From: 9FT-COMBO-48-23 sp964400675
GTDB lineage: Bacteria; Chloroflexota; Dehalococcoidia; GIF9; UBA5629
Assembly (NCBI GenBank): GCA_964400675.1
Contig: CAYNVO010000003.1
Coordinates: 205,740-269,739, forward strand
Reading direction: 5' to 3'
Length of the DNA: 64,000 bases
Part shown: positions 26,358-35,373 of the stretch, piece by piece
Numbering within the stretch: position 1 is the stretch's first letter
Layout of the letters: every line of letters starts with the position of its first letter
Program-made: the position numbers and the translations under genes
Notes under the pieces: model-generated
What the model was told of the DNA's origin: nothing
The model's input: only the letters and a program-made list of their open reading frames with translations
The model's database searches: none

Positions 26358-26632
26358 AGTTTTAACTGTCTGATAGACAATATTCTCGCCCTGGGTTTTG
26401 CCCCAGAAAAACTGAGTTTCATAATCACTACTCACCGCCATATCGACCATATGAGGCTACTTGGGGAGGTAACCCAAACCAAGCAATCACTTCACTTCAA
26501 AAATTAATGGCACTTAAGGCCGACATATTGTGCGAAGGACATTTCGGCATCTATCAGCCAGCTGTCAAGGTAAACAAATATATAGAGGACTGCCTGCACC
26601 AGCTGCAACAAAGAACCATGGAACTGCGCTAG
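26358..26632 (+). pseudogene. Remnant of a metallo-beta-lactamase-fold hydrolase gene
   Basis: One frame from 26358 encodes LALGFAPEKLSFIITTHRHI followed by DHM, which includes the HxHxDH zinc motif of the MBL fold, and then runs into TAA. A second frame resumes with SLQKLMALKADILCEGHFGI and an acidic helical tail to TAG at 26632, matching the C-terminal end of MBL hydrolases around the last metal His (EGH). The roughly 100 residues that normally lie between are missing and the two parts are out of frame, so this is an internal deletion derivative. It fills the gap between ybeY and gmk. Confidence 0.65.
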
Positions 26633-26638
26633 AGCTTC

Positions 26639-27262
26639 CTATAACTTTACAACTCTCGGCTTTATCCTGCATTTCTCAGCAGCAACTATAGCACTTATCT
26701 GATTAACGGTAAGGTCTAGATCATCTGTATGATTTATTACGACATAATCGAAAAGAGGTAAGCTTTTCATTTCTTCCTGAGCTTTACTTAATCGCAAGTC
26801 TAGCTCAGCCGAAGCCAATCCATAACGCTGTTCCAACCGATTAACCAACTCGCTCATTGATGGTGGCATTAGGAAAATAAAAACAGCATCAGGCAAAACC
26901 TGCTTGATGGTAGCTGCTCCCTGAACATCTACTTTTACGATGGTATCCTGCCCCTTTTTCAAGGCTTCCCTCACTTCTTGCTTAGGCACGCCATAGTAGT
27001 TACCATAAACCTCCGCCCACTCTAAAAACTGATTCGCTTTAATCATTTGACGGAATTTACCTTCGGACAAGAAATGGTAATCAACGCCGTCATTTTCTCC
27101 CTGACGTTTCGGGCGAGTAGTAGCAGTCAAAACACGGTGGAAGGGAAAGCCAGCCTTTTTCATCCTGTCTAATGTAGCATCTTTACCAACACCCGAATAG
27201 CCAGATATAACGATCAAGAGTGGGTATTTATATTGAGCCGTGTCTAACTTATCACGAGTCAT
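26639..27262 (-). CDS. gmk: Guanylate kinase
   Basis: Phosphorylates GMP and dGMP. The 207 residues hold the P-loop VISGYSGVGKDATLDRM, the GMP-binding TTRPKRQGENDGVDYHFLS, and EWAEVYGNYYGVP, with VKVDVQGAATIKQ further on. The P-loop reads GVGKDAT where most guanylate kinases have GxGKGT/S, a small deviation at a residue that contacts nucleotide. Other landmarks are intact, so activity is expected. The next minus-strand gene aroA lies 49 bases upstream. Confidence 0.93.
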   Translation of the reverse strand: MTRDKLDTAQYKYPLLIVISGYSGVGKDATLDRMKKAGFPFHRVLTATTRPKRQGENDGVDYHFLSEGKFRQMIKANQFLEWAEVYGNYYGVPKQEVREALKKGQDTIVKVDVQGAATIKQVLPDAVFIFLMPPSMSELVNRLEQRYGLASAELDLRLSKAQEEMKSLPLFDYVVINHTDDLDLTVNQISAIVAAEKCRIKPRVVKL

Positions 27263-27311
27263 TCTTATTCCTCAGCAGTTCCTGAGTTTAAACCACCAGC
27301 ACGTCTTAAAT

Positions 27312-28625
27312 TTAATATCTGGCAAGTTCCTCCAACCCTTCCCAGAAACCTGGGTAAGATATTTCGGCTACCTGGAAATTCCTGATTAGGGTATTTCCTC
27401 TGGCAATCAGCCCTGCAATAGCTAAACTCATCGCCAGCCGATGGTCGGAATGACTACTCACCTTTGCGCCTAGCAATGCCCTGCCTCCATAAATAACCAT
27501 GCCATCAGGTAATTCTTCAATCTTTGCGCCAAGGCATGACAACTCCCGGATTGTTGTTACAATTCTATCAGATTCTTTAGCCCGCAGTTCCCCGGCATTT
27601 CTGATTACCGTCTTTCCCTGAGCTGCACAGGCTGCCACAGCTAGCAATGGTATTTCATCAATTAAGCGAGGCATTATATCTCCACCGACTTCAACTGCCC
27701 TCAGATGGCTGGACTCCACATACAAGTCCGCAACAGGCTCATTGCCTTCCAATCGTTGTTTCTCCACTCTAATCTTGGCACCCATAGCTAAAAGGACATC
27801 GATAATACCGGTACGTGTTGGGTTAACACCGCAATTTACTATTCTAATCTTGGCATTTTGATGAACAGCCCCGGCAACCAACCAGTAGGCCGCTGAACTT
27901 ATATCACCAGGCACACGGATATCAACTGGGGCTAATGGAGCCTCCAATGGTGCTAAGGAGACATGGTATTCATCGCCTCCAAGTTTAGCACCCATTCGTT
28001 TGAGCAGTCGCTCAGTGTGGTCACGAGATGGCTGAAGCTGCTCTACGGTAGTGTTCCCCTGAGCAAAAAGGCCAGCCAACAAGATTGCAGATTTAATCTG
28101 AGCACTGGGTACCGGCAAGGAGTAATCCACACCGTTTAGTTTCTTACCCCTGATAACCAAAGGGGCAAATGAATCATTGCCACGCCCGTAGATTTCAGCA
28201 CCCATCAAACGAAGTGGCTCTACCAGACGTTTCATCGGCCGAGAGCGAAGAGAAGAATCCCCAGTTAGAATAGAAAGAAAGGGTTGAGATGCAAGTATCC
28301 CACTGAGAAGACGCATCGTTGTAGCACTGTTTCCAGAATTGAGAATATCTTTAGCTTCGGCCAAGCCCGTACCACCGGCTCCATGAATGAGTATGGCTGA
28401 TGGCTTATCTTTTTGTTTTTCCAGCTTTACTCCAAGTGCCTTCAGGCAGTTTATGGTCGAAACACAATCTCTGCCCGGCGATAGATTGCTGATTTTACTA
28501 TCGCCTGAGGCTAAGCTGCTGAGGATAAGGGCACGATGTGAAATAGATTTATCACCGGGTACGACAACCTCTCCGATCAATTGCTTAGGTGATGAGATTA
28601 TTTTCAACAGCGCTTTTCTAGCCAT
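27312..28625 (-). CDS. aroA: 3-phosphoshikimate 1-carboxyvinyltransferase (EPSP synthase)
   Basis: Penultimate common step of aromatic amino-acid synthesis. The 437 residues have VVPGDKSISHRALILSSLA near the N-terminus, LNSGNSATTMRLLSG, and RAKESDRI with SSHSDHRLAMSLAIAG toward the C-terminus. The ATG at 28625 lies inside tyrA, overlapping its 3' end by 22 bases, with GAGG five bases before it; a TTG at 28607 overlapping the tyrA stop is the alternative start but lacks a ribosome-binding site. tyrA-aroA is a common aromatic pathway pair. Confidence 0.95.
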   Translation of the reverse strand: MARKALLKIISSPKQLIGEVVVPGDKSISHRALILSSLASGDSKISNLSPGRDCVSTINCLKALGVKLEKQKDKPSAILIHGAGGTGLAEAKDILNSGNSATTMRLLSGILASQPFLSILTGDSSLRSRPMKRLVEPLRLMGAEIYGRGNDSFAPLVIRGKKLNGVDYSLPVPSAQIKSAILLAGLFAQGNTTVEQLQPSRDHTERLLKRMGAKLGGDEYHVSLAPLEAPLAPVDIRVPGDISSAAYWLVAGAVHQNAKIRIVNCGVNPTRTGIIDVLLAMGAKIRVEKQRLEGNEPVADLYVESSHLRAVEVGGDIMPRLIDEIPLLAVAACAAQGKTVIRNAGELRAKESDRIVTTIRELSCLGAKIEELPDGMVIYGGRALLGAKVSSHSDHRLAMSLAIAGLIARGNTLIRNFQVAEISYPGFWEGLEELARY

Positions 28626-29461
28626 TTCTGCCTCGCCTCATTGGCAAGAGTTAGGACCTCCTCTATTTCATCAGTCCCATCAGCTATCAAGCTACGTAGT
28701 CTTTGCAGCTCGTCGATAAACGCATCAATCCAAGAGACAATAGCAGCCTGATTACTAAGGCAAATATGTGCACTAACCTCTGGATTTCCCGAAGCCAGAC
28801 GAGTAAGATCACGATAACCACTAGCTGCCAGACGCGACATCTGCCGCCATGATGGATTTTTGGTAGTTGCCGATACCAGAGCCACCGATAGCAATAATGG
28901 CAAATGACTAACGCCTGCTACCAACCTGTCATGCTCTTCAGCTTCAATGATCATGGGAATAGCTCCCAGCTTATTTACCATATCTTTTACAATCCGCACT
29001 GCTGCTGGTTTAGTCTGTGGTAACGGCGCCAAACAATAAATACAGTTATGGAACAGATCATCCTTAGCAGCTCTAATGCCTGAAATTTCCTTGCCCGCCA
29101 TGGGATGTCCACCAACAAAGCTTGTCTTTGATGGTAACAACTCTTCTGCCCATTGCATAACCTGCACCTTAGTGCTGGCAGTATCTGTAACAATAGAACC
29201 ATCTGACAACACAGGGGCTATTTGCTTGAAAATATCTTTTATAGCCAGGACTGGTGCAGCAATAATGACAATATCAGCATCCTTGACTGCTTTCCGGAGG
29301 TCTAATTCAACCTTATCAACAGCACCCAATTTCAGAGCCAAAGAGCCTGTTTCCCTACGGCGAGCATAACCAATTATTTCAGCATCTCGCCAATTATCTC
29401 GTTTCAAAGACAATCCTATAGAACCGCCAATAAGACCAAGCCCGATAATAGCTATACGCAT
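28604..29461 (-). CDS. tyrA: Prephenate dehydrogenase
   Basis: NAD(P)-dependent step of tyrosine synthesis. The protein begins MRIAIIGLGLIGGSIGLSLK, a GxGxxG Rossmann motif, then TDTASTKVQVMQWAEELLP and FVGGHPMAGKEISG, and VAGVSHLPLLLSVAL. Two ATGs compete (29467 and 29461). A TATAAT sits directly against the first (29473-29468), so a transcript would start about at the second, giving a leaderless 285-residue product; the coordinate follows that reasoning. It lacks a chorismate mutase domain. Confidence 0.92.
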   Translation of the reverse strand: MRIAIIGLGLIGGSIGLSLKRDNWRDAEIIGYARRRETGSLALKLGAVDKVELDLRKAVKDADIVIIAAPVLAIKDIFKQIAPVLSDGSIVTDTASTKVQVMQWAEELLPSKTSFVGGHPMAGKEISGIRAAKDDLFHNCIYCLAPLPQTKPAAVRIVKDMVNKLGAIPMIIEAEEHDRLVAGVSHLPLLLSVALVSATTKNPSWRQMSRLAASGYRDLTRLASGNPEVSAHICLSNQAAIVSWIDAFIDELQRLRSLIADGTDEIEEVLTLANEARQKWLEKRC

Positions 29462-29633
29462 TGTCATATTATAGCATTGCTCTAATTAACTTGAGAACCC
29501 ATTTGAGAAAAAAACCTTGATTTTGGCTCCATCATTAGATATACTCCATTTAGATTGGCTACAGAAATGATAACTCCATGGACCGGGATAATCTACCAAT
29601 AAAAGCACTTTCTTGAGCACACAGAAATAGGAC

Positions 29634-30425
29634 ATGAAGCTAGCTATTACTGGTAAAGGTGGCGTAGGCAAAACTACACTAACAAGCCTTCTGGCTCGGA
29701 TATATGCCGCTGAAGGCAACAAGGTTATAGCCATTGATGCCAACCCCGACGCTAATTTAGCTACAGCCTTAGGCATCAGTGATGACGAATCCCGCCGTAT
29801 AACCCCAATTGCCGACCTCCAAGAGTTGATACAGGAACGCACAGGAGCTAAGTCAAGCAGCTTCGGCACATTTTTTAAGCTTAATCCCAAAGTTGACGAC
29901 ATTCCCGAGCGGTTCTCAATTCAAAAAGATGGAATAAAGCTCCTGGTCATGGGAACAGTCAAAAAAGGAGGCAGTGGATGTCTATGCCCAGAAGGGGCTA
30001 TGCTCAAGAGTCTAGTCAGCCATCTGGTTTTAAGTAGGTCCGAAGTGGTCGTTATGGATATGGATGCCGGCGTAGAGAATCTGGGACGCGGAACAGCTAA
30101 GAGCGTGGATGCTTTTATCATAGTAGCCGAACCAGGGCAACGTAGCTTTCAAACAGCTCGAGCCATTCGAGATTTAGCTAAAGACCTGGGCGTAAAAAGG
30201 TGCTATATTGTCGGCTCGAAAACACATGATGATGCTGAACGTCAATTTATTATTGATAACCTGCCTGATTTCGACGTTCTGGGTTTTATTAACTATCATC
30301 CTGAAGTCGCCGAAGCTGACCGGGCAGGAAAAAGTGTATTCGATACAGCTCCAGCCGCAGTCACTGACGCCAAGAATATAATGGAAAAGCTAGAACAAAC
30401 CATCTCAAGGAAAAAAATTGAATAA
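29634..30425 (+). CDS. CooC-like nickel/CO-dehydrogenase maturation ATPase
   Basis: P-loop ATPase of the SIMIBI class, 263 residues. The deviant Walker A GKGGVGKTT is at 7-15, the switch region IDANPDANLATALG follows, and a CxC motif (Cys116, Cys118 in GGSGCLCPEG) is as in CooC, which binds Ni or Zn between two subunits for insertion into carbon monoxide dehydrogenase. MDMDAGVENLGRGT is the Walker B region. No CODH/acetyl-CoA synthase gene is in the window; the gene heads the glycolytic run and overlaps the TTG start of pgk by 8 bases. Confidence 0.85.
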   Translation: MKLAITGKGGVGKTTLTSLLARIYAAEGNKVIAIDANPDANLATALGISDDESRRITPIADLQELIQERTGAKSSSFGTFFKLNPKVDDIPERFSIQKDGIKLLVMGTVKKGGSGCLCPEGAMLKSLVSHLVLSRSEVVVMDMDAGVENLGRGTAKSVDAFIIVAEPGQRSFQTARAIRDLAKDLGVKRCYIVGSKTHDDAERQFIIDNLPDFDVLGFINYHPEVAEADRAGKSVFDTAPAAVTDAKNIMEKLEQTISRKKIE

Positions 30426-31611
30426 AAAGACCATTAAAGACATAGCAGTAGAGGGAAATAGGGTTCTAGTTAGAGTTGATTTCAATGTGCCGCTGGATGT
30501 AAAGACAGGTACCATTACCGATGATAGCCGCATTCGGGCTGCTATACCCACCATAAAATACCTGGTTGACCATAAGGCGAAGGTTATCCTGTGTTCTCAT
30601 CTGGGACGCCCGGATGGCAAGGTAGTAGAAGGATTGCGAATGACTCCCATAGCAAAACGGCTTTCCCAATTAACAAAATTACCAGTTCCAACCGCCCCTG
30701 ATTGCATAGGCGCTGACGTAGAGAAAACAGTAAACAATCTCAAGGGAGGCGACATTCTGCTTCTGGAAAACATACGGTTTCACGCTGAGGAGAAAGCCAA
30801 TGATCCTTCTTTCGCCCAAACATTAGCTAAGCTGGCTGACATCTATGTTGATGACGCCTTTGGCACTGCCCACCGAGCTCATGCCTCAACAGTAGGGGTA
30901 GCTAAGCATCTGCCAGCAGTCGCCGGCTTTCTAATGGAAAAGGAATTGAAGGCTCTCGGCGCTATTCTCACCAATCCCAAGCACCCTTTTGCCGCCCTAT
31001 TGGGCGGTGCCAAAGTTAGCGATAAAATCGGCCTTATTCAAAATATATTAGACAAAGTTGACCTGCTACTCATTGGTGGTGGCATGGCAGCTACTTTTTT
31101 GAAAGCCTCTGGCTACGAGGTAGGCCTTTCTTTATTAGAAGCCGACAAGATAGGTTTAGCCCATGAATTGATGGAAATCACCAGGCAAAACGGGGTGTCT
31201 TTATTCCTGCCCAAAGATGTTGTAGTAGCCAATAGCATAAACACAGAAGCGATAGGCGAGGTAGTCCCGGTAGCCAGTATACCAGCAGATAAAAGCATCG
31301 TCGATATCGGGCCGAAAACCATTGAACTATTTTCACAAAAAATAAGACCATGCCAAACGGTTTTTTGGAACGGCCCCATGGGAGTTTATGAGATACCTCA
31401 ATTTGCTCGGGGAACTAAGGCCATGGCTGAACTATTAGCCAGCATGAAAGCAACAACTGTTGTCGGCGGTGGCTCAACAGCTGAAATCGTTGAAGAGATG
31501 AGCTTGACGCATAAAATGACACATGTCTCCACAGGTGGCGGTGCCAGCTTGAAGTTCTTGGAAGGAAAGATGCTGCCCGGTGTAACCGTGCTGCTGGATA
31601 AAGAAAAATGA
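30418..31611 (+). CDS. pgk: Phosphoglycerate kinase
   Basis: Glycolytic/gluconeogenic enzyme, 397 residues. The start is a TTG at 30418 after AAGGA, inside the 3' end of the cooC-like gene. Landmarks are LVRVDFNVPLD, LCSHLGRPDGK, LLENIRFHAEEKA, DDAFGTAHRAHASTVG, LGGAKVSDKIG, and the C-terminal GGGSTAEIVE and HVSTGGGASLKFLEG. All of the substrate arginines and the nucleotide loop appear kept. The stop overlaps the apgM ATG (ATGA). Confidence 0.96.
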   Translation: MNKKTIKDIAVEGNRVLVRVDFNVPLDVKTGTITDDSRIRAAIPTIKYLVDHKAKVILCSHLGRPDGKVVEGLRMTPIAKRLSQLTKLPVPTAPDCIGADVEKTVNNLKGGDILLLENIRFHAEEKANDPSFAQTLAKLADIYVDDAFGTAHRAHASTVGVAKHLPAVAGFLMEKELKALGAILTNPKHPFAALLGGAKVSDKIGLIQNILDKVDLLLIGGGMAATFLKASGYEVGLSLLEADKIGLAHELMEITRQNGVSLFLPKDVVVANSINTEAIGEVVPVASIPADKSIVDIGPKTIELFSQKIRPCQTVFWNGPMGVYEIPQFARGTKAMAELLASMKATTVVGGGSTAEIVEEMSLTHKMTHVSTGGGASLKFLEGKMLPGVTVLLDKEK

Positions 31612-32813
31612 TTCCACTAGAAGAAATAAAACAAATCAGCATAGTTTCGCCATCCAAGATAGTGATGCTGGTCATCGATGGCCTCGGAGGGTTACCCGAT
31701 ACTAAGACAGGCAAGACAGAATTAGAGACAGCTCACACCCCTTATCTTGATCAACTGGCCAAGAAGAGTGTATGCGGACTCACCGACCCGGTCAGCCCAG
31801 GAATTACTCCGGGCAGTGGACCAGGGCATCTGGCGTTATTTGGCTATGACCCAATCAGATTCGCCATAGGGCGAGGAATCTTAGAAGCATTAGGAATTGG
31901 ATTCGAGCTCAAAAAGAACGACGTTGCTGCTCGAGGTAATTTCTGCACAGTTGACAAAAAAGGGCTTATCACTGACCGTAGAGCTGGCCGTATTACTACA
32001 GATAAATGCATCGAACTGTGTGCTCTACTAGCCCGCATCAAATTGCAAGGAATTAAAAGCTTTGTCTTTCCAGTCAAAGAACACCGGTTCTCATTCATCC
32101 TACGTGGCAGTGAGTTACATGCCGAGCTCAATGACACTGACCCACAAAAGACAGGAGCAGCCCCATATCCAGCTAAGCACACAAAACAAATAGCCAAGTA
32201 TACGGCTGATATCGTGAATAACTTTATCAAAAAAGCGTCGGAAATCTTGGCAGGACATCACCCTGCCAATATGATTCTGCTCCGAGGCTTCTCTAAAATA
32301 CCTGATATCCCATCCATGAGTGATATATATAAGCTGACGCCAGCAGCCATAGCCGGCTACCCTATGTATAAGGGGCTTGCCATGCTGGTAGGAATGAAGG
32401 TATTCAGTGCCGAAGGTGGCATCCAGGAAGAACTTAAGGTTTTGGCCGATTGCTATAATCAACACGATTTCTTCTATGTTCATGTCAAACATGCAGACAG
32501 TGCCGGCGAGGATGGAGATTTCAATAGAAAAGTCAAAGTCATTGAGCAAGTTGACTCGGCTTTGCCTAAATTACTGGATCTAAAACCAGATGTTATCATC
32601 GTCACCGGCGACCATTCGACTCCAGCCATGCTGAAAGGGCACAGCTGGCATCCGGTACCTCTCCTGCTTTACTCTCAATGGTGCCGGCCTGACAACGTTC
32701 AAGAATTCTCCGAACCTGCCTGCATCTCAGGCGGACTGGGCAGAATACATGCTACAGATATCATGCCTCTGTCTATGGCCAACGCTTTGAAACTAACAAA
32801 ATTTGGAGCTTGA
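31608..32813 (+). CDS. apgM: 2,3-bisphosphoglycerate-independent phosphoglycerate mutase, archaeal (ApgM) type
   Basis: Interconverts 3- and 2-phosphoglycerate. The 401-residue protein is of the alkaline-phosphatase superfamily: VMLVIDGLGGLPDTKTGKTE near the start, ITPGSGPGHLALFGYDP with the likely phosphorylated Ser, and the metal ligands in VHVKHADSAGEDGD, VTGDHSTPAMLKGHSW. It is the archaeal-type enzyme rather than the longer bacterial GpmI (about 510 residues). It is linked to pgk and tpiA by overlapping or near-overlapping ends. Confidence 0.93.
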   Translation: MIPLEEIKQISIVSPSKIVMLVIDGLGGLPDTKTGKTELETAHTPYLDQLAKKSVCGLTDPVSPGITPGSGPGHLALFGYDPIRFAIGRGILEALGIGFELKKNDVAARGNFCTVDKKGLITDRRAGRITTDKCIELCALLARIKLQGIKSFVFPVKEHRFSFILRGSELHAELNDTDPQKTGAAPYPAKHTKQIAKYTADIVNNFIKKASEILAGHHPANMILLRGFSKIPDIPSMSDIYKLTPAAIAGYPMYKGLAMLVGMKVFSAEGGIQEELKVLADCYNQHDFFYVHVKHADSAGEDGDFNRKVKVIEQVDSALPKLLDLKPDVIIVTGDHSTPAMLKGHSWHPVPLLLYSQWCRPDNVQEFSEPACISGGLGRIHATDIMPLSMANALKLTKFGA

Positions 32814-32814
32814 T

Positions 32815-33579
32815 ATGCGCAGACCTTTAATCTCTGGTAACTGGAAAATGAACACCAAGCTTGAAGAGGCTGAAGACCTCGTTCGGGCTATGCTGACTCA
32901 ATTAGATAGTATAGACAATGTAGAAAAGGTGCTGTGCCCACCGTTTGTCTCACTAGCCACCATAAAGGAGATTATCAAAGGCACATCAATTAAGCTCGGC
33001 GCTCAAAATATGTACTTTGAGGACAAAGGTGCCTACACCGGTGAAATATCACCTTCTATGCTAGTCGGAATATGCGATTTCGTAATCCTTGGGCATTCAG
33101 AGCGCAGGCAATATTTCGCCGAGACAGACGAGTTAGTCAATAAAAAGGTAAAGAAAGCCTTAGAATCTGGACTTAAACCTATTTTGTGTGTCGGAGAAAG
33201 CCTTGAAGATAACGAGGCTAGCAGAACAGAACAAAAAATAACCAGGCAGGTAAATGCTGGTTTATCAGGGATAAATCCTACAAGCCAACTTGTTATCGCC
33301 TACGAGCCAATCTGGGCTATTGGCACCGGTAAAGCAGCTACAGGCAAACAAGCCAATGCCACAATCAACCTTGTTCGCAACACACTGGCTAATATATGGA
33401 ACCAGGAAACAGCCAAAGCAGTGCGTATACTGTACGGCGGCAGCGTCACCGGCAACAACATCGCTGAATTCATTGCCGAACCTGATATCGATGGTGCTCT
33501 GGTAGGCGGTGCCAGCCTTAAAGCTGACGAGTTCGTAAGAATCGTCAGGCAAACAGCCAATATTAAAGCAACCCAATGA
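32815..33579 (+). CDS. tpiA: Triosephosphate isomerase
   Basis: Interconverts glyceraldehyde 3-phosphate and dihydroxyacetone phosphate. The 254 residues begin MRRPLISGNWKMN with the catalytic Lys, then FVILGHSERRQYF with the His, and VIAYEPIWAIGTGKAA with the Glu, and LYGGSVTGNN near the C-terminus. GGAG at 32805-32808 fits the ATG at 32815; a TTG 12 bases earlier would place that site inside the gene. The stop overlaps the miaA ATG. Confidence 0.96.
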   Translation: MRRPLISGNWKMNTKLEEAEDLVRAMLTQLDSIDNVEKVLCPPFVSLATIKEIIKGTSIKLGAQNMYFEDKGAYTGEISPSMLVGICDFVILGHSERRQYFAETDELVNKKVKKALESGLKPILCVGESLEDNEASRTEQKITRQVNAGLSGINPTSQLVIAYEPIWAIGTGKAATGKQANATINLVRNTLANIWNQETAKAVRILYGGSVTGNNIAEFIAEPDIDGALVGGASLKADEFVRIVRQTANIKATQ

Positions 33580-34526
33580 AGTGCCTTGTTGCTGTTATAG
33601 GTCCAACAGCAGTAGGTAAAAGCCAGCTTGCTTTACGCCTAGCCCAAGATTTCGATGGTGAGATAGTAAATGCTGATAGCAGGCAAGTTTACCGCTATAT
33701 GGACATCGGCACAGCCAAACCCAGTCCCGTTGAGCTATCACTGGTTCGCCATCATCTCATTGACATAATTAATCCCGATGAACCCTTCAGCTTAGCCATA
33801 TATCAGAAACTGGCACTTGAAACGATTGAGAACACTCAGCAGCGGCATAAACTACCTCTTCTGGTTGGCGGCAGCGGCCTCTATATCTGGTCGGTAATAG
33901 AAGGCTGGCAGATACCACCAGTTGCTCCAGATACAGAGTTCAGACACAACCTTGAGATAAGAGCCAAAGAAGAAGGGGGATACGCTCTATATCAAGAACT
34001 GCAGAAAATAGACCCGGTAGCTGCCACTAAGATTATGCCCACCAACCTGCGACGGGTTATCAGAGCTTTAGAGATATGCCAGGCAACAGGACAAACAGTG
34101 TCTCAGTTATGGCAAAAACAACCGCCATCATGCCCAATTATAATCATCGGCTTAACTATGCAAAGAGACAATTTATATCGTAGAATTGACTTCAGGGTGG
34201 ACGAGATGATAAAACAAGGGCTAATAGACGAAGTGAAAGATTTAATAGCAAAGGGCTATAGTCCAGATTTACCTTCCATGTCTGGCATAGGTTACAAACA
34301 GATAGATATGTTCATTCAGGAAAAGTTGGCTTTGCCCGCAGCCATTCAGCAAATGAAAAACGAGACACATCGCTTTGCCCGTCGTCAATATGCCTGGTTC
34401 CACCTGAACGATGCCAGAATTCACTGGCTCAGCGAATCTGACGACATACAGAAAGAAGCAACCAAATTAGTGGCATCCTTTCTGACTGGGATTCATGGCA
34501 AACAGGTCAATCATGAAATTCACTAA
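33576..34526 (+). CDS. miaA: tRNA dimethylallyltransferase
   Basis: Adds the isopentenyl group to A37 of tRNAs reading UNN codons, the substrate step for MiaB. The 316 residues have the P-loop VIGPTAVGKSQLALRLA, EIVNADSRQVYRYMDIGTAKP, LLVGGSGLYI and the C-terminal RFARRQYAWF. It sits by translational overlap between tpiA and dapF, a non-metabolic gene inside a metabolic operon. Confidence 0.95.
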   Translation: MKCLVAVIGPTAVGKSQLALRLAQDFDGEIVNADSRQVYRYMDIGTAKPSPVELSLVRHHLIDIINPDEPFSLAIYQKLALETIENTQQRHKLPLLVGGSGLYIWSVIEGWQIPPVAPDTEFRHNLEIRAKEEGGYALYQELQKIDPVAATKIMPTNLRRVIRALEICQATGQTVSQLWQKQPPSCPIIIIGLTMQRDNLYRRIDFRVDEMIKQGLIDEVKDLIAKGYSPDLPSMSGIGYKQIDMFIQEKLALPAAIQQMKNETHRFARRQYAWFHLNDARIHWLSESDDIQKEATKLVASFLTGIHGKQVNHEIH

Positions 34527-35373
34527 ACTGCAGGCTACCGGTAACGACTTTATCTTAATAGACGCTCGGAATATGGAGCGGGATTGGGCAAAGCTGGCCC
34601 GAGATATGTGCCACCGCTATTTCGGCGCGGGTGCCGACGGTATAATGCTGGTAATGACCTCACATACTGCCAGCTTAAAAATGCGGCTTTTCAACTCCGA
34701 TGGCTCCGAGGCTGAGATAAGCGGCAATGGCTTGAGATGCTTTGCCAAATACGCCATTGATAGAAAAATAGTTCCCGGACCAAACTTAACCGTGGAGACC
34801 ATGGCAGGCATTAGGACCATCGAGGCTTCTCTTTCCAGTGGCAAAGTTGCCCAGGCTAAAGTTAACATGGGCATGCCACGCTTTAGAACTGAAGATATAC
34901 CAGCCCTGATAGACAAATCCCAGAAGGGCAGGGGAGAAGTTGACATAATGCCAATTCTTGATTACCCTTTAAACGTTAACGGGAAAAAGCTAACCCTATC
35001 TTTTGTGTCTATGGGAAACCCTCATGCTGTAAACTTTTTATCCCAGCCTGTAGCAGATTTTACTCTCTGTGAAATAGGACCGCAGGTAGAAAACCATCCT
35101 ATGTTCCCACAACGAGTAAATTTTGAGATAGCCAGAGTTATCAACCGAAATAAAATAGAAGCCAGAGTCTGGGAACGGGGAGCCGGCGAAACTCTATCAT
35201 GCGGCAGCGGTGCCTGTGCCATAGCCGTAATTGCCAAGCTGAAAGGCTACTCAGGCGATAAGCTTGACATAATGTTACAAGGCGGTAACTTGACCGTAAC
35301 CTGGGATGGGGTAGGGGAGGTATACCTCAGCGGCCCAGTCGAAGAAGTCTTTACTGGAGAGTGGCTAAAATGA
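34513..35373 (+). CDS. dapF: Diaminopimelate epimerase
   Basis: Converts LL- to meso-diaminopimelate for lysine and peptidoglycan. The 286-residue protein starts MKFTKLQATGNDFILID (ATG 34513, inside the 3' end of miaA; a start 18 bases earlier is possible). Both catalytic Cys motifs are present, SGNGLRCFAKYA and GETLSCGSGACAIAV, together with MGNPHAVNF. The next gene dapL provides its substrate, and the stop overlaps that gene's ATG. Confidence 0.95.
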   Translation: MKFTKLQATGNDFILIDARNMERDWAKLARDMCHRYFGAGADGIMLVMTSHTASLKMRLFNSDGSEAEISGNGLRCFAKYAIDRKIVPGPNLTVETMAGIRTIEASLSSGKVAQAKVNMGMPRFRTEDIPALIDKSQKGRGEVDIMPILDYPLNVNGKKLTLSFVSMGNPHAVNFLSQPVADFTLCEIGPQVENHPMFPQRVNFEIARVINRNKIEARVWERGAGETLSCGSGACAIAVIAKLKGYSGDKLDIMLQGGNLTVTWDGVGEVYLSGPVEEVFTGEWLK

